Assembly (NCBI GenBank): GCA_018806985.1
Contig: JADANN010000120.1
Coordinates: 1,550,001-1,614,000, forward strand
Source: Angiostrongylus vasorum
Lineage: Eukaryota > Nematoda > Chromadorea > Rhabditida > Metastrongylidae
DNA: 64,000 bases
Reading direction: 5' to 3'
In this document: piece by piece, positions 12,264 to 24,062 of the stretch
Position numbering within the stretch: position 1 is the stretch's first letter
How the letters are laid out: each line of letters begins with the position of its first letter
Translations under genes and position numbers: made by a program
Notes under the pieces: generated by a model
The model's input: only the letters and a program-made list of their open reading frames with translations
Databases searched by the model: none
Told to the model about the DNA's origin: nothing

Positions 12264-13419
12264 AGGGAGACATGAAGCTCTTAGAAGGAGTATGATGCGC
12301 AGTGAGCCCCTGGCTCGAGCAGAACCCAATGAGTTAATTTTACGTGTGGCATGGTGAATTGATTTCAATGGCCTTCGTTCGAGTTACTTGTTCATAAGTG
12401 GGAGGAAGGCAATACAAAGGATACGTGCCCTGCCCTGGCGCTCATCATCAATTAATTCGAGCGGATGTAATGAAAATCTGATTTCATCTCTGTCGCGCGC
12501 CCGTTAGTTGTCCAATCATTCTGCTAGCTTGAGGAATACGAAATACATCACGTTTTTTTTCCCCGAGTTTTCGTTAAGACATTTGACCATGAAATAAGTG
12601 ATCATATTGTTCTACATCTGATACCACTTTGAATATGGTCGTTATTAGCTTCTGTCCAGCGGATTTTGTTCAGAAGAATCATGTGCTGGTTTACATGTTC
12701 TCCAACATCTTCGCGCAACGTTTTCGATCTTCTACCGTGAAGATAATTCAGAACTCCTGATAAGTTCTCACTCCATCTCTACTTCTCTTCTTCTTCTTCT
12801 TCCTCTTCCTCCTCCTCTCCTTCATTTGGAAAGCATCTAATAACGCAGTAAGAATGGTGGAGACGAAGAGGTAGGCATGAACCCAAGTGTTCTTTGTCGT
12901 TTTCAATGCATCATCTTTGCCATTGTAAGCTCTCCAAACCGATCACTGCCATCAGCTCAGTTTTGAAGCAAAACCTCTTGTGATATTGACTTCTCCACAA
13001 AGACATAACATAAAGTCGAAGCATTTAAAGAGAGGTATATTTTTCGTGGGGCGTGAAGTGAGCTTCATGAACAAATTCGTTCCTCGCGTATCGCTCCCTT
13101 TATATTCAGCAGAAGAGCAGCCCTTCAATTCGCATTGGTGAAACTGGCCACCACTAATTCTACTTAGTTTTAATTTTTACAATAACGGTACTGAGGAAGC
13201 GAAGGTGATGTGCATCCCAGCCAGCGGCCTTCACTATAATACTGGCCCGTTCAAATGTTCGCATGGCGTAGTCGGTAATGGCACCCTACATTTCCTGCGC
13301 AGTGGTCTAGCCCTGTTAGACCACTCTCTTCACGACAACGATGCTGTTGATGTCATCATAGGAAGAAGAGATTGTAGATGTGGCGCTACTGCGTGGCTGA
13401 TGAAGAATCCTTGTATAAG

Positions 13420-13540
13420 TTCCCACGACCGACTTTCTATTCACCTCAGCATTGATCAAATAATTCTCGACATTCTTGTTGAGCAACCACGAAGTTCGGC
13501 AGTACCGCCTCCTTCAGAGCCTGGAAGGGAAGGAAGAAGG
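13420..13540 (-). repeat. Family E fragment with hairpin motif
   Basis: Read on the - strand it has GGCTCTGAAGGAGGCG, GTACTGCCGAAC and then TTGATCAATGCTGAGGTGAA...AAAGTCGGTCGTGGGAA. The same order of phrases occurs at 25100-25265 and, in part, at 39805-39865, 25553-25660 and 44425-44480. The repeat call rests on this shared order. Confidence 0.55.
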
Positions 13541-14277
13541 CCATCCCTACAGAAACCTCAGCTTTACGGGAATAAAGAATAAAAATAACACCTCGTGTTT
13601 GCTTAACAAGAATATGAAACCAAGAAACGCCCAACATAAGCAATCAAGAGTTAATCTCACAAAACTTCCGAGATTCTTTAGTTCTGCGTTGGCACTACGA
13701 TTAGCACGCGTTTGACTCGAGTTCATGCTCAGGCATTTTGAATAGATAAAGTGATTTTTATGCTTTTCAGTGCAAGAATAACAACCACGAGAGAAATTTC
13801 GTAGAGGGTCCTCTAGGATCACAGAAGACAAAGAGACAACTAGAATCTTCGGAGTCCAAGTAGCAATGACAAAAACTTCGTGATAGGACTCAAAACGACG
13901 ATCTTGCCCAGATATTAAAGAAAACTATTGAAAAAATAAAACAACTGAGCTTCAGTGATGAAAATAAAGCTTCCCTTTCATCAGCAGTACATCTGCTTCT
14001 TTTCGATTAGCTAAAGCGAATTGATCGTGGACTTATTCTTCTCTTTACTAGCTGCTATTAGGTACTGTGCGCTTATTACTATACAAATTTAGCACAGTGC
14101 CTGTTACCGACTGAAGAATACATTAGAAGACGTGAAGAAACGAACTAACGCACAAGAAAAAGATACTGGAAAAGGCGCTCTTCTCGATCGTGATAGGCCA
14201 CTACAAAAAAGGTCACAAACACATAACAAATACCTACAAATAGGAAACCTCAAAAACATGCTCAGGAAATATGTATA

Positions 14278-14311
14278 AATATATATATATATATATATAC
14301 ATACATACATA
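14278..14311. repeat. TA / CATA microsatellite
   Basis: A run of TA dinucleotides followed by four CATA units, directly abutting the tail of the next SINE. A tRNA-derived SINE often ends in a simple tail, so this may be its expanded 3' end. Confidence 0.85.
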
Positions 14312-14319
14312 CAGGGAAA

Positions 14320-14596
14320 AAGGATAAAGCTTACAGCGTTGATCAATCCCTGAGGGATGCCCCTTGCATTCGACCTCCTCGCATCGTTGCAGGTAGTGAA
14401 TGCTTATCTGGCCTTTACAATGACTCGTGGTGGTCCACCGATGCACCGAGCCAACGCTACTATTCTCCCAGACAAGTCTGGTACCAATTTGCGGAGTCTG
14501 GAGTGAAGCAAGGCTTGGTACGCCTGGGGGCGCTGGGATCGCTGAGCATGTTCATTGCAGAGCGCCTCCGACCACTGCGCTACACACACCTCTATG
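14320..14596 (-). repeat. Family B SINE, copy 2
   Basis: Reversed copy. It starts GATAAAGCTTACAGCGTTGA and has the core CCCAGACAAGTCTGGTACCAA. It ends in the head complement CACTGCGCTACACACAC (A box reversed). Confidence 0.8.
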
Positions 14597-14689
14597 TGTA
14601 TATGTGCCCATTTGCCTAAGCCCAAGCCAAACAAATAAATACCATTCGCCTGCTAGCACGAAAAAAGTACAATGCTCAGACATCCGCTA

Positions 14690-14842
14690 TTGTGTAAGTG
14701 AAAATTATGAGAAATCGTAAAGGATTTGCCTGTTCACGACTAGGAATAGTATTCACACAAACATCGATCCACCTAAGAATTTTTCCGAACATATAAAAAT
14801 GGCAAGTAAGCACAATGGTGCACGCTTTGGATTCCCAACAGC
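14690..14842. repeat. Old paralogous block, right element (pairs with 1435-1605)
   Basis: Diverged counterpart of 1435-1605, again leading straight into a family A copy. Together with 15425-16370 it shows that a multi-kilobase region of the E1-like pseudogene was duplicated long ago. Confidence 0.6.
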
Positions 14843-15125
14843 AATAGATTATGTCCTCCCAACGGTTTACAGCCTCATCGTGGCCGAGAGGTGTTCCTCG
14901 GTACAGCGGGAGATTCATCATCCCCCCGCAATGTCTCCTAAGCTGAAAAGGAGCCCTGCGTTTCCATCAGGAAGCCTAACTAAGAGTAAACCAATACCAA
15001 GATCCAACACCGTCCCAGTATCAAACAAGTCCCATGGCGGCAAATCTCCCTCTGATCCACAAGAGCGTCGACTGCTTTTCGTGGTGACGATGTGGGGTAG
15101 ACTGGCCTTCCCGGTACCCAAGTGA
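14843..15125 (+). repeat. Family A element, internally shortened copy
   Basis: Starts CTCCCAACGGTTTACAGCC and ends near ACCCAAGTGAGC. It is about 100 bases shorter than full-length copies because the segment before the 3' end is missing. It abuts the E1-like exon remnant at 15129. Confidence 0.75.
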
Positions 15126-15128
15126 GCA

Positions 15129-15236
15129 AGTTCTGGCAGACATGGTGGGTGCGCCATAGTACAGAGAGGAAAGTTCATCTGGAACAGGGTCTTCAACTTT
15201 TAGGAAAGACCACTTGCTTGAATAAGTGGATGCCCT
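15129..15236 (-). pseudogene. UBA3/rfl-1-like E1 remnant, zinc-site exon
   Basis: The - strand reads FQMNFPLCTMAHPPCLPE, where the family has roughly QVNFPMCTIASMPRLPE. The conserved NFP-CT core and the LPE are unmistakable. The preceding codons (TGHPLIQASGLS, a stop, then KLK) align with the end of the PGMTACIECTL region but have lost both cysteines and gained a stop. This is a decayed exon. It lies between the N-terminal remnants (17.6-18.4 kb) and the C-terminal ones (3.3-4.8 kb), as one - strand gene would require. Confidence 0.7.
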
Positions 15237-15424
15237 GTCTTCATAAAGAATCGTGCAGAACTCAGAATTTCCAGACGAATTGCACTTTGATTTCTCGGGT
15301 CATAACCAGAAGTGGCTGTCCTCGACAGATCCAAAGGAGATTTCTCATTCTGCGATTAGGTTGCTACTAGAGCGGCGCTGGAACCTTGGCACTGGTTTAG
15401 TCTTAGCTGGGTTTAGGGATGTTA

Positions 15425-16370
15425 ACGGTGAATTCGTTCCCAGCCTGTACGACCCCTACCCTATTGTACAAGGTAGTTCAACATCCAGAAACACCCTCTT
15501 CTCTTTTTCCCACAATGAAGCAGTAAACTGCTATTTAACAGCACTATTTCTATGGCCATAAAAAAGTAAACAAACAATGCCCGAATTCTGCTAGTGAACG
15601 CGGACGTTTTGGAAAAAAGAAATGACTTGAAAAAAGATGCGAGAGGTAAGAAAAAAATCCTGTCCTAATAATGGCAACAAGTGCTGTACCAAGTTTTACA
15701 TCTTTTTCAGCAGTAGATGAGCAACTGTTTTCAAAACTGGTGAAAATTGATGGCCTACAGCCCTAGTTGCTAACCTGCAATGGAAACAAATCCAGCGTAC
15801 AATCAATGCAAGTTGACATTTCTGGATAGATGACCCTTGCATTGCCTTTAAATCCCTCAGTTCCACCATAAACAGTTTAGGGTCTCATCGTGGCTCAGAA
15901 GTGTTCCTGGGTATCGTGCTGCGATGTACAGCACGGGTTTTCATCCCCCCAGCAGGGTCTCTCGAGCTGAGAAAGAGCGCGCCGTTTCCATTATGAAGCC
16001 CAGACAAGAGTAGACCAATACCAGGATCCACCACCGCCCTTCTATCAAACTATTCGCATGGTGGCAACTCTCCCTCTGATCCACAAAGGCGGCGACTGCT
16101 TGGGGTGGTGACGACCTGCGGCAGAACTTTGGCTAGGCTGACTTCGAGACTCCAGGAAACCACAATGTCTAAACTAGCAAAACTCCGAAAAAAAATTGAA
16201 ATTATACTAGGATCTGCACAGTGAGGAATGGCGATTCAAGTATCCAAAGTAAATAAATTCCTTCATCACTGAGTGGTACGACTGTGCATGTGGCCACTTT
16301 CCCATCTTACATCATCAACAGATCGCACTTTGAATTTAAATAGCTATAAAATTTTCAAAGTGATTTCCCA
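15425..16370. repeat. Old paralogous block (pairs with 4845-5763)
   Basis: Counterpart of 4845-5763, including a family A element at 15870-16250 and the same right flank. Here the flank continues smoothly past TTTAAATAGCTATAAAA, while the other copy is cut off at the recent duplication. This copy is therefore the undisturbed one. Confidence 0.7.
15870..16250 (+). repeat. Family A element in old block
   Basis: Diverged copy (TCTCATCGTGGCTCAGAAG...AAGTATCCAAAGTAAA). Its position matches the copy at 5278-5660. Confidence 0.75.
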
Positions 16371-17640
16371 AAAAAACTTCTTAAAGAATTGATGAAGCAA
16401 GTAGAGGTATCTTCTTAGTAGATCTGTGATGATGCACACTGATACATTTTCTTCCGTACTTTTCCTTTAGTAAACAATCAACACGTTCTTACCACAGATG
16501 TTGCGGAATACAATGCTAGAGAAAAACTACATCATATATTCAAGAACATACGAAAACTGTTCCCGGACGAGTTTGTTCATAGTGCCACAGACCGTTGTTA
16601 AATGGGGGATAAGTGCAGCCCGTAGCGTTTCAGTGGGAAAGCACAAAGACTGCTGATAAATGAGTAAAGCACTCTATGTTTCTTTAGTAGAAGGAGGGTC
16701 ACAACGGAGGATGCATGTGGTGAATGTCAAGCAGTCAGAAGGTAACCGATGAAAAATTGGACGTATTATCATGAATTAGGCGGCATCGAAAATTACACCT
16801 TGTAGCGAATGTGTTAATCAAATGATGCTACGCAGTCCAATAAGACCTATCGGCATGTTACTGGTATGGGCACCACTCCTCCCTCGATCAAATCATTTGG
16901 TGGCGCATTTCAGGTCCATATTCTGGGGATATCATAAAATTGATATAATAACTCGTTATTATTCTGGGCGCTAACAGATTTGCTGCTAATTTATAGAGAA
17001 GAACGCAGCGGTTGTCCTTGCTGTGAAATAAATGGATACTAGGACTATGTGCTTAAGAGCATATTCATAACGCATTCCGCTAAGCGCCATAATCAATATA
17101 ATACTTAAGTTTATTGGAATTCGAAAATATTCCACATATTAATTAAAGAACTCACAAACATGCCATTAATCCACCTTTTTGGCCAATATTGAATTAAGTC
17201 CGCAAATAACTAGGGAGAACTGACAGTAGAAGGACGGTGGCTTGTTCTCAATTCGGCAGTTATGACTAGAAAAGTAATGCAACTACTTCACACTACGCAT
17301 TCCACAAAGTTTTGAGATCATTAAATGATGGTAAATGACAAAAGGAAAGCAAATACTAACTAATGAACATACGCAGTAAATATGCAGCCGAATACTCTAC
17401 TCCGAACAAAGACAACTGCAACTTCAGCCTCTGACCCTCCAACGTCTCCCAGTCTGAAAGTTAAGAGTAGTGAAAGACGTTCCCGTTTAGTAAAACAGTA
17501 GTGTGGCTACAGATGTAATTACATAACGACAGCAAACTATTCATAGATGGATTACATTTCGTACGCTCTAGAATCTAACAACAGGCAGATCTACCTTTTC
17601 CACCACAGTGAAATCGTAGGCTTCCAGAAGTCGTAGATAA
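16371..17640. other. Unassigned sequence within the E1-like pseudogene span
   Basis: No clear exon. A short - strand stretch near 16775-16815 (VIFDAA, stop, F) could be the decayed glycine-rich IDGG region of the same E1 enzyme, but I would not rely on it. Confidence 0.3.
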
Positions 17641-18400
17641 TTTTATCTTTCACCTTTTTTCTCACTTATACTTGTATTTCGAGTAGGTGAACGATCAAAC
17701 AAGCGGCATCTTATCCACATGGCAACGACGATCCCGACGAATGGAATGTTTAATGAAGGTTTTAGCAATATGTAAAAGTTGCATTTTATATACCCTTGTA
17801 AGCTAGCTGACAGAAAGCAAATCAAGGCCCTCAGAGGTGGAGTGGGTAACATGTGAGGCCCCGCGAAAGGCTGGCTGATCGCGGGTTGTGAGTTGTTTGT
17901 TCACAAATATGTTATATGTTAAGTCCTCAGACAACTCAGTTATCTTAAAATCTATACGGTTGTCAATGAATTAAACGTCCAACAAACTTTTGAAAACATA
18001 CCGAAAATGAAACTGTCTGTTGAGATGAGTGACATCGACGGTGTCTGTATACTTAAAGTCCACGTTTCGAGAACCGGAAAGGGCCCAAAACACGCAAACC
18101 TTAGATGATTAAGTGCACTGCAACAAATGTCAGGAAAGAGGAAGTGCATTAATGCCAACTTACTAAATTTTCTTCTGCAGTTCACATGCCAATCCATCTG
18201 CCCCAACAAGTACGCGCCTGTGTACTGTGTATGTACTGCCTCCATGCTCTTCAACGATAAAGTGTCAACCTTATGGTAGCTATGAATCAAATATTGCAAC
18301 CTCAGTACCAGCTTCAAACCACGGCATGGCGAACGCTGAAGATCTGCATGTAAGAGTCCACCATTCGAAACTAACCTGCATAGATTTGACAACAATACCA
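17640..18400 (-). pseudogene. UBA3/rfl-1-like E1 remnant, N-terminal nucleotide-binding region
   Basis: Four collinear pieces on the - strand match the start of the NEDD8-activating catalytic subunit. SSAFAMPWFEAGTEVAIFDS then a stop lies at 18343-18280 (family: the N-terminal FEPS/FEPG...FLLDT stretch). RVLVGADGLACELQKKI lies at 18217-18166 (family: VLVIGAGGLGCELLK, the ATP-binding loop). ALSGSRNVDF and TDTVDVTHLNRQFHFR lie at 18087-18003 (family: ALSGF...DTIDVSNLNRQFLFR). GIVVAMWIRCRLF lies at 17745-17696 (family: SIIARRWINGML). The glycine loop GAGGLG has become GADGLA, and stops and a missing isoleucine break the frame. LNRQF and the splice site after it (CG then GTATG) survive. The 151-codon frame over 17952-18407 is in another frame and is incidental. 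Confidence 0.78.
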
Positions 18401-18419
18401 GGAACACAAATCAATTAAA

Positions 18420-19209
18420 TGTGTACGTATGAAGTACAGTAGCTATGGAAAACGGGTAAAAACAATTCGATTAATGCGGTAATATGAGGTTGAACAATGC
18501 ATCCAATTGAGGTTGAAGGTCGAACTTAGATTAATTTTCACATAGCCTAATAACGAAAAAATCAAAAGATAACGACCGGTTCGTCACTAGTACCTTCATG
18601 TCTCCAGCACCATTTCTGTGCTCAGTTGTCTTCAACACCTCGTTTGTAGTACGAAGACCACAAATACGCCATTTGATGATATAAGGATTAGTCACACTTA
18701 ACGATGTCATCTTTACAGAGCCGATCCTCTGTGGCTGCCTTCGTGGAGCTGCAGGACAAGCGAGCAGATTCTAAATAAACATCTACATAACTGCATTCTT
18801 GGTACACTTGGTGAGATATCTCTATTTCAAAAAAGAAAGCATTTAAAGGGAAACCTACACACATTCACCCGTTCACACGTAAACAGTAGCACTCACGTAC
18901 ACCTCCTCGACCTTGCGCAATCAGAACGCTTGGATTTACCCATGGTACTGAATACACTTCAGTGGAATTGAATGTACAGAACTTGTCCTAAATTATACCA
19001 CAGCAATGAGAACACTGCTGTACTTCTTATAGCAAATTCTCACAAACCTTATCCCCATCGTGACTGATACCGGGAGCAAAAACTGGGGGGCCCTCTTGAA
19101 GGTAACTCACACCCAGTGATCATGAGCATAAGCTTACTGTATACACTGTTTAGACACTAAATATACAAATACCAAAAGCGTTCAAAAAAAATACCACACA
19201 AAATATACT
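18420..19209. other. Unassigned sequence
   Basis: AT-rich; nothing recognised on either strand. If the E1-like gene once had further 5' sequence it would lie here. Confidence 0.4.
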
Positions 19210-19602
19210 ACTTGATACTTGAACGGCCCGTATTCACTGGTTGTGTGAGCCCAAGCATAATCTCCATTTTCCGGAGATTTACTGGTTAAGCCATAGTGGT
19301 TCCCTGGAATCCCGAGATCAGCTTGGCCAAAGTGTGCCCCCAGGTCTTCACCACCACAAGGCGTCGCAGCCCTTGTGGATCAGGAGGAGATTTGCCACTA
19401 CGCGACTTTAATATCAGGACGGTGGTGGATCCTGGTATTGGTTTACTCATAGCTAGGCTTCCTGACGGAAACGCCGGACTCCTTATGAGCTTGGGAGACC
19501 CTGCCAGGGGAATGAATCCCCCCCTGTACGCGCCGCACGCCGCAGCCCGACACCGAGGAACCCCTACCAGCCACGATGAGGCGATAAACCGTTGGGAGGA
19601 CA
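19210..19602 (-). repeat. Family A element, complete, with target duplication
   Basis: Full-length reversed copy. It is bounded by AAATATACTACTT on the left (about 19200) and AAACATACTACTC on the right (about 19604), an imperfect 12-13 base repeat that fits a target-site duplication. Its right-hand 90 bases are the left end of the recent duplication. In copy 1 (5764) the rest of the element and the left target repeat are absent. Confidence 0.82.
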
Positions 19603-21000
19603 AAACATACTACTCTTTTCAATAAAAGAAAAATAAAATAAACCACATCCAAATAACAAGGCCTATACTGTAAAAGTAACAAAAAGCAAAAAAGATCTCA
19701 AAACACACACCCTGGGACATTTTCGATTTCTTGGTAACACATCCGGTAAGATCCACGTACATCTTAGCCACCGCAATAAATTCACCACCATTGGGAGCCT
19801 AAGCCAACCAGGTTGTGTCAATCACAGTCAGCTTCCAAGCTGCTTACAATAAACAGTCCTTAAAACCAAAAAAATACTTAACGTCTTGTGAAAAAAATAC
19901 CGAAAAAACACATCACAATAAGAATCCCTAAGCAATCGAAATGAAACCTTAAAATGAAGACTTAATGACGATCACGACTCTTTGCAAGCAAAAAGTCCCC
20001 AAGATCCTAAGAATCTTAATCTGCGTATCCATTTTGACATGGACGTCACTATAAAATGGAAAAGAAACCTGCCAGAATAGTAGAAAGCGCCATCTGTTAG
20101 GCTCAGACTAAGACGAGATTCTGGCCAACCAGCCACTCCTCCACCAATTTTTCTCGCAAGTTATTATTTATTTTTGTACTGCTACAGGGATGAAATATAA
20201 CAGAGGGACTCACCGAAACCTGGAGAACTGGCAGTTCCGTGCTCTTTCCATCACTTCCAGAGTGCCGCTGAAAGAAACAACTTCTCTGACAAAAAAATTA
20301 TCATATCATGTTGTTTTTTCTTCTTCTAAAATCTACAATGTGGACAAATAAAAAGTCTTCAAAAAGTTTTCAAAGATTCTTAATTTGCAAGGATTATGAA
20401 CACTTCAGATACCTGGAAGAATCCAGCAGAGCCAAATTTCACCATCTATCCCATACTTGCGACGTTGTCCTGGCGTAACACTGAGCGCTGTTGTCATTTC
20501 TGAAAGAATCGCAGAAAACATCACACCACATGCCAAACATGACTATGAAAGTACACAAAACAGTTATGGAGAGGTAACCGGTAGCGTAAAGCAAACGAAG
20601 TAATGAGATGGTACAACAGAACGGACGAATGCGTTCGTAGCTTCCTTATCAATCAGCTCTATTCAAAGCTTTAAACGCTTCATATCAACGGTGTGGCAGC
20701 CCCATACGACATCGTAGTCGAAACAAACCACCATCATTGACGAGCCCGATAAACCTAAGATGACCTGATATGACGAGCAATCATTACTCTTATTTCGACA
20801 AAAGAACATAGACACCTAGTTAAAGGCTTCTACGACAAACCTTATCACATAAACCACTAGGGTCCCTAATGTCGGAACGCACTTTTCCGATCTACCTAGT
20901 TCTCTTATTTAACCTTTATTTGACTTTTCTAGCACCTCTGAGATTATGACGACAGCAATAAATGGTTTTTTTTGTATCCAAATAAACGGAAAAGGTGAAT

Positions 21001-21278
21001 GCCGCGCGTGTAACTCAGTGGTTGGCGGCGTCCTGCAATACACACAGGATCGACCCCGTGCACAAGGCTCACCGAGCCTTCTATTCCTCCGGAATCGGCA
21101 TTGGCACCGAACTTCTCTGGGAGGATAGCAGCACTAGCTTGATGCATCGCTAGGCCACCGCGAGTCATTGTAAAGGCCAGATATATATTCAATCACCTCC
21201 AAACGATGCTTAATGAAGTCGAATGCATGCCGCATCCCTCAACGGTTGATCAACGCCGACAGCTTTATCCTTTCTATC
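21001..21278 (+). repeat. Family B SINE, duplicate
   Basis: Identical partner of the 7251-7528 element, moved as part of the 3.18-kb duplication and not an independent insertion. Confidence 0.8.
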
Positions 21279-22142
21279 TTTTGCCCGAATAAACACCAAC
21301 GTTCTGAATAGTATGACCCACATATGATTCAAAGGACGCTAAAAAAAAGAAACATATTGGAATAAATTTGCTCGAAATTCGAAAAATGAGCACATGACGC
21401 AAACTTGTGCGAAGCGCGTGCATTCAGCGTAATTGGCGGGAATCGGTAAGAATTTGAATGGTAGTATATGGGAGGACTGAATTCGAAGCCACGCCGTGAT
21501 TTTGTCGTTCACGGATTCGGATTATCCCAGTTCGAAGCACAATCTGGGAGATTCTTGACGAAAGTCCTAGATCTTACTGCCGTACAACACATTGAACTCT
21601 TTCATGACCATAGCCCTTCTCACATGTCAGGTCCAACGGATCGTGTGTTAATGGACCCCAATCGGAATGCGTATTGACATCAAGTTATACGGGTTATGAG
21701 CCCTTCCAAGAGTCATGGCATACCGGTGCTTAAGCTTAGGTAGTTAAACCGTTTGTATCAGTAACAATATCATAATAACGACATGAGAATACCATAAGTG
21801 TAGAAGCGATGAGTCGATAACAGGATGAACAAGCGACAGTAAGATGATGGATGAGAAATTACCCTTGAGACAAGACAGCATCTTGCAAATAGACTGCTGG
21901 AGCACAGGTGTCACAAAGAATATCGTGGTAACGTACAAACGGTTTAACACTGCAGGACGCAAGTGTGAGGTTGTAGTAACTTCAACTTAAAGTAATAATG
22001 CGATGAGGCTAACATGTGTAAAAAACAGCGTAACTATTGACCTGGCCACTATGTAGGCAGGATGTACTGGGCAGGAAGGATTTGCACTAGCAATCACGAA
22101 GCACAGAGACAGTCTGCACAGAGACAAAGTACTTTTTTAAAT

Positions 22143-22517
22143 TCTTCTACGACCCGTCTCCACGTCTACTGTGCGGACCCTGACACTTCTCATATCGTAT
22201 TCGTTTCCTCGCATCTCGCATCCATCATCCACGAAGCTCTTCCAACTCCAACGTATGGCTTCGGTTCTTGCTTGAGGACTTTTCATTTCATTTTAAACGC
22301 CATAGGATGCTGGTCGAGTCGATTCTTCCTGGAGCATTGAGATAGAGGGGATGGACCGTTTCCAAATGGGTTGCCGAGAGTGGTTTTTCCCAGACAAGCT
22401 CGGTACCAATTCCCCTACCCCAGAGGTTTGACAGGCTTGGTGAGACTCGAGTAGAATCGAAGCGGCACTTTGCTCGTGATGATCGGCATCATTACCATTG
22501 TGCTATCCACCCCTTGA
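22143..22517 (-). repeat. Family C SINE, duplicate
   Basis: Partner of 8395-8767. It differs by single-base homopolymer changes (T run at about 22385 one base shorter; TTTTAAACG against TTTTTAAACG). Confidence 0.7.
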
Positions 22518-22693
22518 GCCAAGGTATTAAACAGGATACATCATTCAAGTACATTAACGGACATGGCTGGATTTAGGCCCAGTGGAATGATAAGTAGATG
22601 AATTGATGTGGGAGTAGTGAATCTTTGTAGGCCTTTGCAGAGTATTTATAGCAAGCGCAAATATTTGAGATTGTTGCTAGATTACCAACGCAT

Positions 22694-24062
22694 GAAATTT
22701 TACGACCGCTTCTGAATCATAGTTATGTAGATGTAGTCCATTGTAGTAAATCCTTTCCGAAACAGTGCTTGAACAATTAGCTGTCTTTTATTCAGTGTTC
22801 TGTCAATTCTATTCAGAATTACTTGCATGAAGAGTTTATTGACGACAGACAGCAAGCATATAGGGCGACATTTGTTGATGCCGTAGTGGTCTTCTTTTTC
22901 ATTGTTCTTGTAACCAAGATTTAGGCTGGCGAAGCAGATGCTTAGCGACGTTGATAACACCTGTAAAAAGATTGGTCTTCGACTAAATCTTACAAAGACG
23001 GTATTCATTAGGAACGGGTTGGTTACGCGTGTCCCATTCACGCTCAACGGAACAAATATCTCTGATTGCTCTAGCTATGTCTATTTATGTCAGAAAATAG
23101 ACATAGTGGACGAATTAACTGCAAGGTTGAGCAGGAGGAAGCGAGAGGCAGTGCGTTTGATATCCCAAGGAATCCAGTCACTAACTGCTTTTGTCCATCG
23201 GTTGTCATTCATACGTATTACGTGTCCGGCCCACCTTATCTTCGACTGTTTGGCGTACAGCACGGCATCTTTGATTTTTGATCGTTGACGCAGGTCGGAT
23301 TTTCTGATCCCTTCCTTTACTTGTGTGACATGGGATACTCGTAGCGTCGTCCTTTCGACTTCGCGTTCAATACCGCTGAGTGATCTTTCATCCTGTTTAC
23401 GCAGCAACCAGGCTTCTGAGGCATACATTAACGCAGGAAGTACCGTTGAGTCGAAAAGGTGGGCACAAAGTCGGGTGTTCTTTGTTCTCGTCATCACATT
23501 CCCCCATGCTCTTGAAAGCTCTCCTGGCAGCCCGTTTCCTTCTGCTCAACTCTGGTGCCAAGTCGTTCGTCATGTTGATTTCCCTACCTAGACAGACGTA
23601 ACTGGAGCATTCACGTTCGTAACTGCCGACATTCATTCCGTTGAGCGCGAATGGAGCATACGAAACCAATTCGTTCATTATGAACATCGTTTTTGTGATA
23701 CTTAGTCGAAGACCAATCTTCCCACAGGTTTTATCAATGTCGACCAGCATTCGTTCCGCTTGGCTAACGTTTGGTGTTATAAGGACGATCTCATCAGCAA
23801 AGCGAAGATGGTGTTACTGCCGACCATCGGTTTTCACTCCCATATTATCCCATTCCAATGTTCGCATAACGTTCTAGAGAGTGGCGGTGAATAAATTTAG
23901 CGTGATGGTATCGTCTTGCCTAACTCCTTTTTTTGACATCGATGTTAACATCGTTGTAGAACGGTGATATCTTGGTTGTGAAATTTTTGTACAACTCACG
24001 AAGAATGTTTGTGTACTGAGTAGGAACTCCCTGACTATCAAGAGCTTCCATGAGTTCGACGA
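22694..24062 (-). mobile_element. RTE-like LINE remnant R2, with an inverted internal segment
   Basis: Three parts. 22694-22929 (-) encodes the start of the RT domain (RPICLLSVVNKLFMQVILNR, ALFRKGFTTMDYI). 22930-23147 is flipped to the + strand (AKQMLSDVDNTCKKIGLRLN...ELTARLSRRKREA). 23148-24062 (-) carries motif C, the thumb and the C-terminus (LRFADEIVL, LVDIDKTCGKIGLRLS, ASEAWLLRKQDERSLSGIER, IRWAGHVIRMNDNRW, WIPWDIKRT). The two strands therefore carry paralogous copies of the same thumb region. The catalytic FADD has become FADE. The copy is dead. Confidence 0.85.

Larger units (their letters stand above)
12264..14319. other. Unassigned sequence with simple repeats
   Basis: No supported gene. 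It holds a pyrimidine-rich TTC/TCC tract at 12782-12820, a family E fragment on the - strand (13420-13540) and a TA then CATA microsatellite at 14278-14311. A 125-codon + frame at 13205-13582 overlaps the family E fragment and a - strand frame, so I do not call it a gene. Confidence 0.45.
19515..22693 (+). repeat. Recent 3.18-kb duplication, copy 2 (probable source)
   Basis: Nearly identical to 5764-8945. The left edge lies within an intact family A element that has both target repeats, so this locus looks original and copy 1 looks derived. At the right edge the shared GATTACCAACGCAT gives way to LINE sequence here and to unrelated sequence in copy 1. Contents: family B SINE (21001-21278), family C SINE (22143-22517), and otherwise nothing recognised. 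Confidence 0.92.

Noticed and set aside
13205..13582. 125-codon + strand frame as a gene
   Set aside because: Overlaps a family E fragment and an opposing frame; no domain, no splice context.
17952..18407. 151-codon - strand frame, the longest in the window
   Set aside because: The E1-like homology lies in other frames of the same bases; this frame itself resembles nothing and crosses decayed splice sites.
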